Origin: Variovorax paradoxus NBRC 15149
GTDB taxonomy: Bacteria > Pseudomonadota > Gammaproteobacteria > Burkholderiales > Burkholderiaceae_C
Assembly (NCBI RefSeq): GCF_001591365.1
Contig: NZ_BCUT01000010.1
Span: 1 to 60,242, forward strand
Length of the DNA: 60,242 nucleotides
Direction: 5' to 3'
The notes below the pieces were generated by a model that worked only from the letters and a program-made list of their open reading frames with translations, was not told the DNA's origin and did not search any database. The translations under genes were made by a program, and so were the position numbers. Positions 9,731 to 18,348 of this stretch are shown in pieces. How positions within the stretch are numbered: position 1 is the stretch's first letter; each line of letters starts with the position of its first letter.

Positions 9731-11104
9731 TCAGACCTCCGCCGGCACCGCCTTCACGGGCCAGTCGCGCAGCTTGCCCGGGTTCAGCAGGCCCATCGGG
9801 TCGAAGCGCTTCTTCATCTCGATGACCTCGGGCGGCAGCGGCCCGCCCGCCTTGCCGTCCTCCACGATGTTCACGTGCGGGTTGTTGATGTGCACGCCGC
9901 GCGCGCGGTGGATGCCGATGATCTCGGCGAGCCGCTCCTCGGTGCTGAAGCGCACCAGCTGCAGCCCGCTGCAGGTCATGAGCCCGGCCACGTTGCGAAT
10001 GAACTCGGTGTGCATCATCACCTCGCCGCCCAGCAGCTGCTCCATCTCGATGATCTGCTCGACGTGCCGGCCCGGCACGAAGCCGCTCTGCAGGTAGGTG
10101 AGCGAGGGGTCGACCTTGAGCGCATGCAGCGTGGTGTGGTTCCAGGTGAACTCCATCAGCGTGCGGTTGCTCTTTTGCACCTCGGCCGCGGTCCTGCGGT
10201 AGCTCACGGTGCCGGCGTGCGCCTCGGCCAGCTGCTGCATGGCCGGCTCGCAGGATTCGGCCACCAGCGACAGTACCGTGTGGCAGCCCTTGGGCAGGTG
10301 CGCCGCGAGCTGCGCCAGGTGGTCCGAGATCGGCGCGGCGAAGAAGGCGATCTCCCGCTTCACGATGCCGGGCGCATTCGCGAGCTTGTCGGCGAAGTGC
10401 AATGCATCCGCGAAGCTGTCGAAAGTCACCAGCGTCTCGAGCCAGGGATGCGCCGGTGCCAGTGCGATTTCCAGCTCCAGCACCAGCCCGTTGGTGCCCC
10501 AGAGGTGGTGCATGCGCATGGCCTCGGCGCCGCGCAGCTCGATCACCTGCGGCTCGGGCTCGATGGTCATCGCGCGGATGCCCAGCACATTGCCGGGCGC
10601 GCCCAGCGGCCCGTAGTTGATGGAGCCCACGCCGCCGAAGCCACCGCCGAACAGGCCGCCAAGCGTGGCGCTGCGGTAGGTGGAAGGCATGCTGCGCATC
10701 TCCTGGCCCGAGGGCTTGGTCTGCTTCTCGAGCTCGCCCAGGCGGATGCCGGCCTGCGCGCGGGCCACGCCGGGCTGCATCCACAGGAAGGCGTTGTAGC
10801 CGGTCATGTCGAGCACCACGCCACCCGCGAGCGGCGTGGTCTGGCCGTAGTTGCCGGTGCCGCTGCCGCGCAGCGTGATCGGTACGCCGCGGCGCGCGCA
10901 GGCACCGACCACGGCGCGGATCTCGTCCTCGGTGCGCGGACGCACGGCCACGTCGGCGCGCTTGTCCTTCAACTGTCGGTTGAGCACGGGGCTGAACCAC
11001 GAGAAGTCCTGCGACAGGCGCGTGACGCGGCCCTCGTCGGTGATCCAGTCGAGGCCGGGCAGTTCGAGCCGCAGCTCTTCGATGGCGGAAATGGAGGCGG
11101 TCAT
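9731..11104 (-). CDS. FAD-binding oxidoreductase (GlcD/PCMH type)
   Basis: A flavoprotein of about 457 residues with the PCMH FAD-binding fold: the RGSGTGNYGQTTPLAGG stretch binds the pyrophosphate, and the GGLFGGGFGGVGSINYG region continues it. The C terminus with LLNPGKL is typical of the glycolate/D-lactate oxidase-like group. Substrate unknown. Last gene of the seven-gene minus-strand operon that includes an ABC importer, creatininase-like hydrolase and amidohydrolase, so it probably oxidises a compound made or imported by them. I used the ATG at 11104; a TTG two codons upstream (11110) is also possible. The upstream permease stops at 11114. Confidence 0.82.
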   Translation of the reverse strand: MTASISAIEELRLELPGLDWITDEGRVTRLSQDFSWFSPVLNRQLKDKRADVAVRPRTEDEIRAVVGACARRGVPITLRGSGTGNYGQTTPLAGGVVLDMTGYNAFLWMQPGVARAQAGIRLGELEKQTKPSGQEMRSMPSTYRSATLGGLFGGGFGGVGSINYGPLGAPGNVLGIRAMTIEPEPQVIELRGAEAMRMHHLWGTNGLVLELEIALAPAHPWLETLVTFDSFADALHFADKLANAPGIVKREIAFFAAPISDHLAQLAAHLPKGCHTVLSLVAESCEPAMQQLAEAHAGTVSYRRTAAEVQKSNRTLMEFTWNHTTLHALKVDPSLTYLQSGFVPGRHVEQIIEMEQLLGGEVMMHTEFIRNVAGLMTCSGLQLVRFSTEERLAEIIGIHRARGVHINNPHVNIVEDGKAGGPLPPEVIEMKKRFDPMGLLNPGKLRDWPVKAVPAEV

Positions 11105-11113
11105 GGTCAAGGT

Positions 11114-11917
11114 TCAATCCTGGGAAAGTTCGCTCGCGTGCCACGAGCCCAGCGCCAGCTTGGTGAGCCAGGCCATCAGCACGAAGAGCGCGACGCCGGT
11201 CAACGAGATCAGGAGCAGGGCCGCGAACATGCGCGGGATGTTCAGCTGGAAGCCGGCCTGGAGGATCTGGTAGGCCAGGCCCGCGCCCGAGCCGCCGGTG
11301 CCGGCCACGAATTCGGCCACCACCGCGCCGATCAGCGCCAGGCCGCTCGAGATGCGCAGCCCGCCAAAGAAGTACGGCAGCGCGCTCGGGATGCGCAGCC
11401 GCACCAGCTGCTGCCAGCGCGTCGCGCGGTTGAGCTTGAAGTAGCTCTGCAGGTCGGGGTCGATGCTGCGCAGGCCGAGCGTGGTGTTGCTGATGATCGG
11501 GAACAGCGCCACCAGCGCGGCGCACACCGTCATGGCCGCCACCGGGTTCTTCACCCAGATGATGATGAGCGGCGCCACCGCCACGATGGGCGTCACCTGC
11601 AGCAGCACCGCATACGGAAAGAGCGCGGTCTCGATGCGCTTGCTCTGCACGAACAGGAACGAGATCAGCACCCCGGCGACGGTGGCCAGCAGGAACGACA
11701 GCAGCGTGATCTTGAGCGTGACCAGGAGCGCGCTGCCGAGCGGCGCCCAGTCGGTCACGAGCGTCTGCACCATGAGGAAGGGCGAGGGCACCAGATAGGG
11801 CGGCAGTTCCATGGCCACCACCATCCATTGCCACAGCGCGACCAGCACCACGCCGATGAGCAGGGGATAGAGCACGCGCTGCACGCGCGGCTGGCTCAGG
11901 AGGGGCGGGCTTTTCAT
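11114..11917 (-). CDS. ABC transporter permease (SsuC/TauC type)
   Basis: A 267-residue inner-membrane permease of the nitrate/sulfonate/NMT1 importer class. About six hydrophobic segments are visible, from LYPLLIGVVLVALWQWMVV to the final LLLISLTGVALFVLMAWL, and the coupling-helix region falls near FKLNRATRWQQLVRLRIPSALP. The start ATG overlaps the ATPase stop (ATGA at 11914-11917). It belongs with the ATPase and binding protein upstream. Confidence 0.92.
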   Translation of the reverse strand: MKSPPLLSQPRVQRVLYPLLIGVVLVALWQWMVVAMELPPYLVPSPFLMVQTLVTDWAPLGSALLVTLKITLLSFLLATVAGVLISFLFVQSKRIETALFPYAVLLQVTPIVAVAPLIIIWVKNPVAAMTVCAALVALFPIISNTTLGLRSIDPDLQSYFKLNRATRWQQLVRLRIPSALPYFFGGLRISSGLALIGAVVAEFVAGTGGSGAGLAYQILQAGFQLNIPRMFAALLLISLTGVALFVLMAWLTKLALGSWHASELSQD

Positions 11918-12744
11918 CGTGCGTGCTCCTCGTCGCCCTGGCTCGCGCGCAGCAGGCTGTCCTGCAGGCGCCTGGCGTGGCGCGCGAATTCCGGCGTCAC
12001 CATGAAGTCGGGTGTGCGCGGGTAGGGCTCGTCGATGTGGAACTGCTCCACCACGCGGCCCGGCCGCGCGGCCATCATCACCACGCGGGTCGACAGGAAC
12101 ACCGCCTCGTGGATCGAATGCGTCACGAAGATCACCGTGAGCTTCTTCTTGCGCCAGAGGTCGAGCAGGTCGGCGTCGAGCTTGTGGCGCGTGATCTCGT
12201 CGAGCGCGCCGAAGGGCTCGTCCATCAGCAGCAGATCGGGTTGCGTGACGAGGCCGCGCGCGATCGACACGCGCATCTGCATGCCGCCCGAGAGCGCGCG
12301 CGGCAGTGCATCGGCAAACTTCTCGAGCCCCACCAGCGCGAGCGATTCCATCACCCGCGCGTCGGCCTCCTTGCGTGGCACGCCGGCCAGGTCGAGCGGC
12401 AGCCGAACGTTGGTGCGCACGCTGGCCCACGGCATCAGCGTGGCCGACTGGAACACGAAGGACAGCTTGTGCGGGCAGCTGTGGATCTCCGCCACCGGCT
12501 TGCGCCACACCAAGAGCCGCCCGTCGCTCGGCTCGAGCATGCCCGCCACCATCTTGAGCAGCGTGCTCTTGCCGCAGCCCGAAGGCCCGAGCAGCGTGAC
12601 GAATTCGCCTTCGGCGATCGACAGGTCCACCGGCAGCAGCGCCTGCGTGCCGTTGGGGTAGGTCTTCTCGGCCGAGAGCACTTCCACCGCGGGCACGGCA
12701 GGCGCCGCGGGCGGCGCGAGGGTGTGGGGTTCGATGCGGTTCAT
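11914..12744 (-). CDS. ABC transporter ATP-binding protein
   Basis: A 276-residue ATPase of the NMT1/nitrate/sulfonate/taurine importer class. Walker A GPSGCGKST, signature LSGGMQMRVSIARGL, Walker B LLLMDEPFGALDE and the switch His in FVTHSIHEA are intact. Start chosen at MNRIEPHT (12744); the longer frame upstream runs antisense-like through the binding-protein gene. Overlaps the permease by four bases. Confidence 0.93.
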   Translation of the reverse strand: MNRIEPHTLAPPAAPAVPAVEVLSAEKTYPNGTQALLPVDLSIAEGEFVTLLGPSGCGKSTLLKMVAGMLEPSDGRLLVWRKPVAEIHSCPHKLSFVFQSATLMPWASVRTNVRLPLDLAGVPRKEADARVMESLALVGLEKFADALPRALSGGMQMRVSIARGLVTQPDLLLMDEPFGALDEITRHKLDADLLDLWRKKKLTVIFVTHSIHEAVFLSTRVVMMAARPGRVVEQFHIDEPYPRTPDFMVTPEFARHARRLQDSLLRASQGDEEHAR

Positions 12745-12755
12745 GGGTGGATGGC

Positions 12756-13742
12756 TCAGGGCAAAACCTTGGCGTCCTTGACGAACTCGGTGGTGTAGGT
12801 CTTGGCGAGTTCCACCTTTGCCGGGTCGAGCAGCTTGGCGCCCACGAGGAAGTCGTAGCTCGCCTTGGAACGCGCATCGGTGATCACGCCGATGCCGAGC
12901 TTGGCCGCATCGCCGCCGGTGACCATGCCCATTTCCTTGAGCTTGGCCACGCTGTAGGCCAGCTGGTCGTCGGTCATGTTGGGGTTGTCCTTCTTGATCA
13001 GCGCATTCGCGGGCGCCGGATCGGCGAGGTAGCTCTTCCAGCCTTCGGCCGAGGCCTTCACGAAGGCTTCCACCTGCTTGCTGCGGTCCTTCACGGTCTT
13101 TTCCATGCACGACACCGTGGTGGCGTAGGCCGGGAAGCCGTGGTCGCTGAACATCAGCACGGTGCTCTTCACGCCGGCCTTCTGGATCGCGTAGGGCTCC
13201 GAGGTCAGGTAGCCCTGCTGCGCGGCGTTCGGGTCGGCCACGAAGGGCTGGATGTTGAAGGTGTAGGGGCGCGTCTGTTCGTCCTTGAGGCCGAACCTGG
13301 CCTTGAGCCAGGGCCAGTAGCCGCGGTTGGCCTGCGCGCCGATCAGCAGCGTCTTGCCCTTGAGGTCCTCGAACTTCTTGACGTCATCGTGCGCGATCAG
13401 CACCTGCGGGTCCTTCTGGAAGAAGGCCGCCACGTTGACCACCGGCACGCCGCCTTCGCGCACCTGCATCATCTGGATGTCGCTCGAACCCATGATGCAG
13501 TCGGCCTGGCCCGCGGCCATCATCTGTGTGATGTTGACCTGCGGACCGCCCATCTTGATGGTCACGTCCAGGCCGTGCTTCTTGTAGATGCCCAGCGCCA
13601 CCGCCTGGTAGAAGCCGCCGTGCTCGGCCTGCGCATACCAGTTGGTCATGTAGGTGAACTTGTCTTGCGCCTGGGCCGGTGCGGCAGCGGCGAACAGTGC
13701 GAGCGCGGCGGCGCCGGCCATGGAAAGAGCGAAGGAGCGCAT
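12756..13742 (-). CDS. ABC transporter substrate-binding protein (NMT1/THI5-like)
   Basis: A 328-residue periplasmic binding protein. Signal peptide MRSFALSMAGAAALALF with cleavage near AQAQD (about residue 26). The mature start FTYMTNWYAQAEHGGFYQA and GGPQVNITQMMAAGQAD match the family that binds pyrimidine precursors, nitrate, sulfonates or related small molecules. The ATG at 13742 has GAGAGG at a suitable spacing. The ligand is unknown; neighbours suggest a cyclic amide or N-heterocycle. Confidence 0.9.
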   Translation of the reverse strand: MRSFALSMAGAAALALFAAAAPAQAQDKFTYMTNWYAQAEHGGFYQAVALGIYKKHGLDVTIKMGGPQVNITQMMAAGQADCIMGSSDIQMMQVREGGVPVVNVAAFFQKDPQVLIAHDDVKKFEDLKGKTLLIGAQANRGYWPWLKARFGLKDEQTRPYTFNIQPFVADPNAAQQGYLTSEPYAIQKAGVKSTVLMFSDHGFPAYATTVSCMEKTVKDRSKQVEAFVKASAEGWKSYLADPAPANALIKKDNPNMTDDQLAYSVAKLKEMGMVTGGDAAKLGIGVITDARSKASYDFLVGAKLLDPAKVELAKTYTTEFVKDAKVLP

Positions 13743-13815
13743 GGTGGGAACCTCTCGAAGGCTGGTGAAGGAAGGGTTGGAAAAAAAGCGATGAAGCGGA
13801 TGCAAGTAGCGCGCC

Positions 13816-14679
13816 TCAGGCGGCCTCGAAGGACTGCTGGATGAAGCCCTGCTGGTGGCCGCGCTCCCAGGTGGCTTCCTCGCGCACCACCCAGCGCAGC
13901 GCATGCAGCTCGGTCAATGCCTGCACCCAGCTGTCGGACAGCGTGTCCAGGATCTCCTGGCCCTGTTCGCGCGTGGCGCTGGTCGGGTCGCCGATCACGC
14001 CGCTCGGGCCGAAGTCGCGCGCGGTCCAGGCGCAGGCCGGGCGGCCATCGGCCGACAGCAGCTTGATCGGGAACGGCGGCGGAAAGTTGGCGGCGGCGCG
14101 CTCCATGTGCACGGTGTCGGGCGCCAGCGCGAGCATCAGCGCGGTCTCGGAATGGCCGGCGTGCATCGAGAGCTTCTTTTCCTGCTCGCTGATCTGCCTG
14201 CTCGATGCGTTCGGCAGGCGCGACACGCCATGCGGCACCACCACGAAGTCGCCATGGCGCAGCCGCAGCTCGCGCGCCGCCATCTCCAGCACCTGCGGCT
14301 GGCCGCCATGGCCGTTGGCGAACAGCAGCTTGCGAAAGCCGGCGCGGTAGACCGACTCGCCGATCTCGGTGACGGTCGACAAGAGCGTGGTGCCGGTGAG
14401 CGTCATGGTGCCGGGAAAGTGCAGGTGCTCTTCCGACTTGCCGTAGGTGATGGTGGGCAGCGCGAAGGCGCGCACCTCGGCCGGCAGCTTCTCGAGCGCC
14501 TTGCCCATCACGCCCGAGGCGATCACGCTGTCGACCGAGCACGGCAGGTGCGGGCCGTGCTGCTCGATGGCGCCGCAGGGCAGCACGATGACGGTGTTCT
14601 CGCGGTCGGGCAGTGCCGCGATTTCGGTCCAGCTCAGGTAGGGCAGGAAGCGGTGGGGCGGGATGTAGCCGTGGAGCAT
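13816..14679 (-). CDS. Creatininase family amidohydrolase
   Basis: A 287-residue metal-dependent amidohydrolase. Family signatures include the metal-binding LPCGAIEQHGPHLP, the ANGHGGQ motif and HAGHSETA, with Asp and Glu ligands between. Members open cyclic amides such as creatinine, or act on formamides in cofactor biosynthesis. The ATG at 14679 follows AAAGGA. Lying between an ABC importer and a CodA-type amidohydrolase, it probably hydrolyses the imported ring compound or its product. The exact substrate is not readable. Confidence 0.85.
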   Translation of the reverse strand: MLHGYIPPHRFLPYLSWTEIAALPDRENTVIVLPCGAIEQHGPHLPCSVDSVIASGVMGKALEKLPAEVRAFALPTITYGKSEEHLHFPGTMTLTGTTLLSTVTEIGESVYRAGFRKLLFANGHGGQPQVLEMAARELRLRHGDFVVVPHGVSRLPNASSRQISEQEKKLSMHAGHSETALMLALAPDTVHMERAAANFPPPFPIKLLSADGRPACAWTARDFGPSGVIGDPTSATREQGQEILDTLSDSWVQALTELHALRWVVREEATWERGHQQGFIQQSFEAA

Positions 14680-14695
14680 GGGGTTCCTTTGTTCG

Positions 14696-15970
14696 TCAGC
14701 GGGGAAGGAAGGGCGCCGCGTCGCCATGCGTGACGCGGCCCTCGCGCAGCACCACGCGGGTGGCGCTGCGCGAAGGCCAGCCATGGCGGTCGGCCTGGGT
14801 GAACAGCACGAGGTCGGCCTTGGCGCCGGCCAGCGTGGGCGCCGCCGTGGCGGGGGCGCGCTGCAGCCAGTCGCCGCGGCACAGCGCCTGCGACCAGTCG
14901 TCGAAGGGATCGGGCAGTTGGGCGACGAGCGCGGCCGTGCCCAGCGCCTCGACCGGGTCGAAGCTGCCGAGGCGGCAGAACGGGTCCTGCACGTTGTCGC
15001 TCGCAAACAGCAGCGGAATGCCGCGTTCGCGCGCTTCCTTCACCAGCGTGAGGCCGCGCAGGCGCGGGGTGCGGCCCGTCACCGCGTCCTGCAGCAGCAG
15101 GTTGGTGGCGGGCAGCGAGACGATGGTGATCGGCGCGCGTGCGACGGCATCGAGCGTGGCAAGGGCCTCCGCCTCGGGCTGCGCGGCCAGCGCACAGACG
15201 TGGCCGCAGACCACGCGGCCTTCGAAGCCGATCTCGCGCAGGATGCGTGCGGTGGTTTGCAGGCCGGCTGCCGACGCATTCAGTTCTTCATCGACGTGCA
15301 GGTCGACGTCGAGGTCGCAGGCCTGCGCTGCCACCAGCAGGTTGCGCAGCGCGTTCTCGCTCCAGTTGGTGGAATGCACGAAGCCGCCGAGCAGCGCATG
15401 CGGCCCGGTGGCCTTCACCTGCCTGGCAAGCCGCAGGGCCTGCGCGGCGTCCTCGAACAGCGGCAGCTTGATGAGGCTGACCTGCTCCAGCCGCACCCTG
15501 CCGGCCCATTCCTGCGCGAGCTCGGCCATCACGGGCCAGGCCAGCGGCACCGTGTCGGGCTCCCACCAGTCGACATGCGTGCGCACATGCGTGGTGCCGC
15601 ATTCCCAGGCCCACTGCAGGCCGCGCGCGGCGCGCTCGTGCACGTCGGCGGGGCTCCAGTGCACGCGGTCGGCCAGCATCGCGTCGATGGCGCCGAGCAG
15701 GCCGGGCTGCACCTTTTTCATGCGCGGCAGCGTGAAGGCCTTGTCCAGGTGCGTGTGGGCGTCGACGAAGCCCGGCAGCACCAGCGTGCCGGCCAGGTCC
15801 CATGCTTCGGGGTCGGGCTCGTCCGGGCCGGAAGCGGGCCGCACCGACTGCACGCGGCCGGCCTCGAGCGCGATGCGCGCCAGCACCGGCACGCCGTCGC
15901 GCTCTGGCCAGCCGGCCGGCAGCAGCCAGCGCGGCAGGCGCGCATTGCCGAGCAGCGCGGGCGCCTTCAT
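14696..15970 (-). CDS. Amidohydrolase, cytosine deaminase-like
   Basis: A 424-residue metallo-dependent hydrolase of the CodA branch. Metal and catalytic motifs are in order: VDAHTHLDKAFT (HxH), DLHVDEELN (His and the Glu aligned with the catalytic Glu of CodA), VCGHVCALA and ASDNVQDPFCRLG (Asp). CodA enzymes deaminate cytosine, and some act on creatinine or isoguanine-like rings. Start overlaps the stop of the reductase in ATGA. Its presence with a creatininase-like gene suggests a pathway that deaminates and opens one ring compound; inferred only. Confidence 0.85.
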   Translation of the reverse strand: MKAPALLGNARLPRWLLPAGWPERDGVPVLARIALEAGRVQSVRPASGPDEPDPEAWDLAGTLVLPGFVDAHTHLDKAFTLPRMKKVQPGLLGAIDAMLADRVHWSPADVHERAARGLQWAWECGTTHVRTHVDWWEPDTVPLAWPVMAELAQEWAGRVRLEQVSLIKLPLFEDAAQALRLARQVKATGPHALLGGFVHSTNWSENALRNLLVAAQACDLDVDLHVDEELNASAAGLQTTARILREIGFEGRVVCGHVCALAAQPEAEALATLDAVARAPITIVSLPATNLLLQDAVTGRTPRLRGLTLVKEARERGIPLLFASDNVQDPFCRLGSFDPVEALGTAALVAQLPDPFDDWSQALCRGDWLQRAPATAAPTLAGAKADLVLFTQADRHGWPSRSATRVVLREGRVTHGDAAPFLPR

Positions 15971-16554
15971 GCGAAACGCGCCATCGCGGCGCCGACCCGT
16001 GCCATGAAGCGCTTGAGCTGGGGCTCGGTCGCCACGTTCATGTGGTAGTGGGCGTGGTAGTCCACGCGGGCGCGGCGGCCCGTGAGCCGCAGCATGTAGC
16101 GCGTGACGATCTTGCGCGGCGGGTCGCCCATGTACCAGGCCATCCAGCGCGGCCGCCCGTAGGTGACCACGGCGCTGATGCGCTTGATGTGCGTGAGCAT
16201 CGGCTTCACGTTGGCCGGATCGCTGATGTCGAAGGCCACGCCGGGCATGAAGAGCCGGTCGAAGTAGCCCTTGAGCATCGCCGGCAGGCCGAAGCACCAG
16301 GTCGGAAAGCAGAACACGATGCCCTCGGCCCACCGCAGCCGCTCCACATAGGGCTTGAGCGGCAGCTGGTTGCCCGGCACCTCGTGGTAGCCGAGCCGCT
16401 CCTCGCGCGAGAGCACCGGGTTGAAGCCCTCGGCGTACAGGTCGCAGTCGTCCACCTCGTGCCCGGCCGCGCGCAGGTTCTTCAGCACCTCCTGGTGCAG
16501 GGCGGCGTGGAAGCTGGTTTCGACCGGATGGCAGTAGACGACGAGCACGCGCAT
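15967..16554 (-). CDS. NAD(P)H-dependent oxidoreductase, flavodoxin-like fold
   Basis: A 195-residue protein of the NQO1/MdaB/KefF family (Flavodoxin_2). The N-terminal VLVVYCHPVETSFHAAL phosphate-binding loop, FCFPTWCFGLPAMLKGYFDR and the FMPGVAF segment are typical. Such enzymes use FMN or FAD to reduce quinones or similar acceptors. It is the first gene of the seven-gene minus-strand operon and overlaps the amidohydrolase by four bases. Confidence 0.87.
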   Translation of the reverse strand: MRVLVVYCHPVETSFHAALHQEVLKNLRAAGHEVDDCDLYAEGFNPVLSREERLGYHEVPGNQLPLKPYVERLRWAEGIVFCFPTWCFGLPAMLKGYFDRLFMPGVAFDISDPANVKPMLTHIKRISAVVTYGRPRWMAWYMGDPPRKIVTRYMLRLTGRRARVDYHAHYHMNVATEPQLKRFMARVGAAMARFA

Positions 16555-16719
16555 GAATTTGACCGATTAATCAGAGCAAGTGGTCAGGTTATGCAAGCGA
16601 CGTGCCAGTCCGAATGCACCGGAGTGGGGCTCGGGGGCCGTCATCGCTTCGGAGGACGCGGCGGCGGCGCCGATCGCCTATGTTTGCCGCCAGTGCGCAC
16701 CGATGCGCAGGAGAGCCAT

Positions 16720-17007
16720 ATGCAACCGCGCCATGCACAGAGCATTTCTTCCGTCTACGAGAAGGTGATCGCGCTGGCGCTCGTCGTGAACGCCGCGCTC
16801 TTCGCCGTCTACGTCATGCTGCCGCGCGCCCATGGCAAGGCGCCGCTCGACGAGGCGCAGTCCGAGGAAGTGCGGCGCATCGGCGCCGCGGCGGCCGGTG
16901 GCGGCGGCGGAGAAGACCTGCAGGCGGAATCGCGTACCCGGGTCATCGACACTGCCTTCGGCCCCACCGTCGAATTCAAGCCGTGCTGCGCAGCGGGCTC
17001 AAGGTGA
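16720..17007 (+). CDS. Small single-pass membrane protein, unknown function
   Basis: A 95-residue frame from the ATG at 16720, preceded by AGGAG six bases upstream, which marks a real translation start; the longer frame to the left is antisense to the amidohydrolase and reductase. One hydrophobic helix (VIALALVVNAALFAVYVMLP, residues about 16-35) is followed by a soluble tail with a Gly run (about 62-66) and a Cys-Cys pair near the end. I do not recognise the family. It diverges from the catabolic operon (165 bases between starts) and converges with the MFS gene. Confidence 0.6.
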   Translation: MQPRHAQSISSVYEKVIALALVVNAALFAVYVMLPRAHGKAPLDEAQSEEVRRIGAAAAGGGGGEDLQAESRTRVIDTAFGPTVEFKPCCAAGSR

Positions 17008-17014
17008 GCCGACG

Positions 17015-18238
17015 CTACCTGGCCTTGCGCGGCCAGAGCCGCACCGCCAGCGCCGCGGCGGCCGTGGCGGTCGCCAGCCCGGTCACGCCGGCCCAGCCCC
17101 ACTGCGCGAGCGCCAGCGCGCCCAGCGCCGAGCCGGCCGCCATGCCGATGAACATGCTGGTGAACAGCACCGCATTGAGGCGGCTGCGCGCACCGGGCTC
17201 GATGCCGTAGACGATGGTCTGGTGCGCGATCAGCGCCGCCTGCATGCCCAGGTCGAAGCCGACTGCGGCCAGCGCCAGCAGCCAGAGCTGCGCCTGCGGC
17301 GCCATCAGCGGCGCCAGGCCCATGGCCGCGAACGACAGCACCGCCAGCCCGGCGCCCAGCCGCGTCACCAGCTCGGGCCCGCGGCGGTCGGCCAGCCGGC
17401 CGGCCAGCGGCGCCGCCAGCGCGCCCGCCGCGCCGGCCAGGCCGAAGGCGCCCGCCGCCGCGCTGCCCAGGTGGAAGGGGGCGCCATGCAGCATCACGGC
17501 CAGCGTCGACCAGAACGCGCTGAATCCCACCGCCAGCAGCGCCTGGGCCAGCGCCGCGCGGCGCAGCATGCCGTGGCGCGACCACAGCGTGCCCAGGGAG
17601 CCGAGCAGCGCGGCGTAGGCCAGGTGCGTGGTGGGCCGGAAGCGCGGCAGCCCGCGCCAGGCGGCCGCGCCGATCAGCGCGATGCTGGCCGCGGCCGCGA
17701 TGAACATCGCGCGCCAGCCGAAGTGCTCGGCCACGAAACCGCTCACCACGCGCGACAGCAGGATGCCCAGCAGCAGCCCGGTCATCACCGTGCCCACGGT
17801 CTTGCCGCGCGAGGCCTCGGGTGCCAGCGTGGCGGCCGCGGGCACGATGTCCTGCGCCATGGTCGCCGCCAGGCCGATGGCCAGGCTGGCCGCGAGCAGC
17901 ACGCCGATCGACGGCGCGGCGCCGGCCACCAGCAGCGCGGCGCACAGCGCGGCCGCCTTGGCCAGCACGATGCGGCGCCGGTCGAAGCGGTCGCCCAGCG
18001 GCGCCAGCAGCAGGATGCCGAGCGCGTAGCCCAGCTGCGTGAGCGTGGGAATGAGCCCCACCGAGCGGGGCGAGGCGCCGATGTCCGCGCCCAGCACGCC
18101 GAGCATCGGCTGGGCGTAGTAGAGCGACGCCACCGACAGGCCCGCACCCGTGGCCAGCAGCAGCACCAGCGATCCCGGCAGGCTGCGCCCCTCCGGCGCG
18201 GCGCCAGCCGATGCATGCATATTTTGAATGGAAGACAT
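17015..18238 (-). CDS. MFS transporter
   Basis: A 407-residue major facilitator transporter with about twelve hydrophobic segments. The MFS motif A variant APLGDRFDRRRIVL occurs in the first inter-helix loop, and GRLADRRGPELVTR at the corresponding place in the second half. The start MYYAQPMLG-like block (SLYYAQPMLGVLGADIG) matches the YnfM/AraJ type of drug or sugar efflux proteins. Start taken at MSSIQN (18238). It diverges from a LysR gene, which is the likely regulator. Substrate unknown. Confidence 0.88.
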   Translation of the reverse strand: MSSIQNMHASAGAAPEGRSLPGSLVLLLATGAGLSVASLYYAQPMLGVLGADIGASPRSVGLIPTLTQLGYALGILLLAPLGDRFDRRRIVLAKAAALCAALLVAGAAPSIGVLLAASLAIGLAATMAQDIVPAAATLAPEASRGKTVGTVMTGLLLGILLSRVVSGFVAEHFGWRAMFIAAAASIALIGAAAWRGLPRFRPTTHLAYAALLGSLGTLWSRHGMLRRAALAQALLAVGFSAFWSTLAVMLHGAPFHLGSAAAGAFGLAGAAGALAAPLAGRLADRRGPELVTRLGAGLAVLSFAAMGLAPLMAPQAQLWLLALAAVGFDLGMQAALIAHQTIVYGIEPGARSRLNAVLFTSMFIGMAAGSALGALALAQWGWAGVTGLATATAAAALAVRLWPRKAR

Positions 18239-18348
18239 GGTGTTAACCCTTGAACATCGAGCGATGACTGAAATGTGCACGCTTAGGGTTTGGCTTGGTA
18301 GTCTCGAGAATCGCACAATGCCTATACGCCAAGCGAATAAAGCAAGCC

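Noticed and set aside
15802..16719. Upstream part of the frame that ends at 17007
   Set aside because: It is antisense to the amidohydrolase and reductase genes; the real start is the ATG at 16720 with AGGAG.
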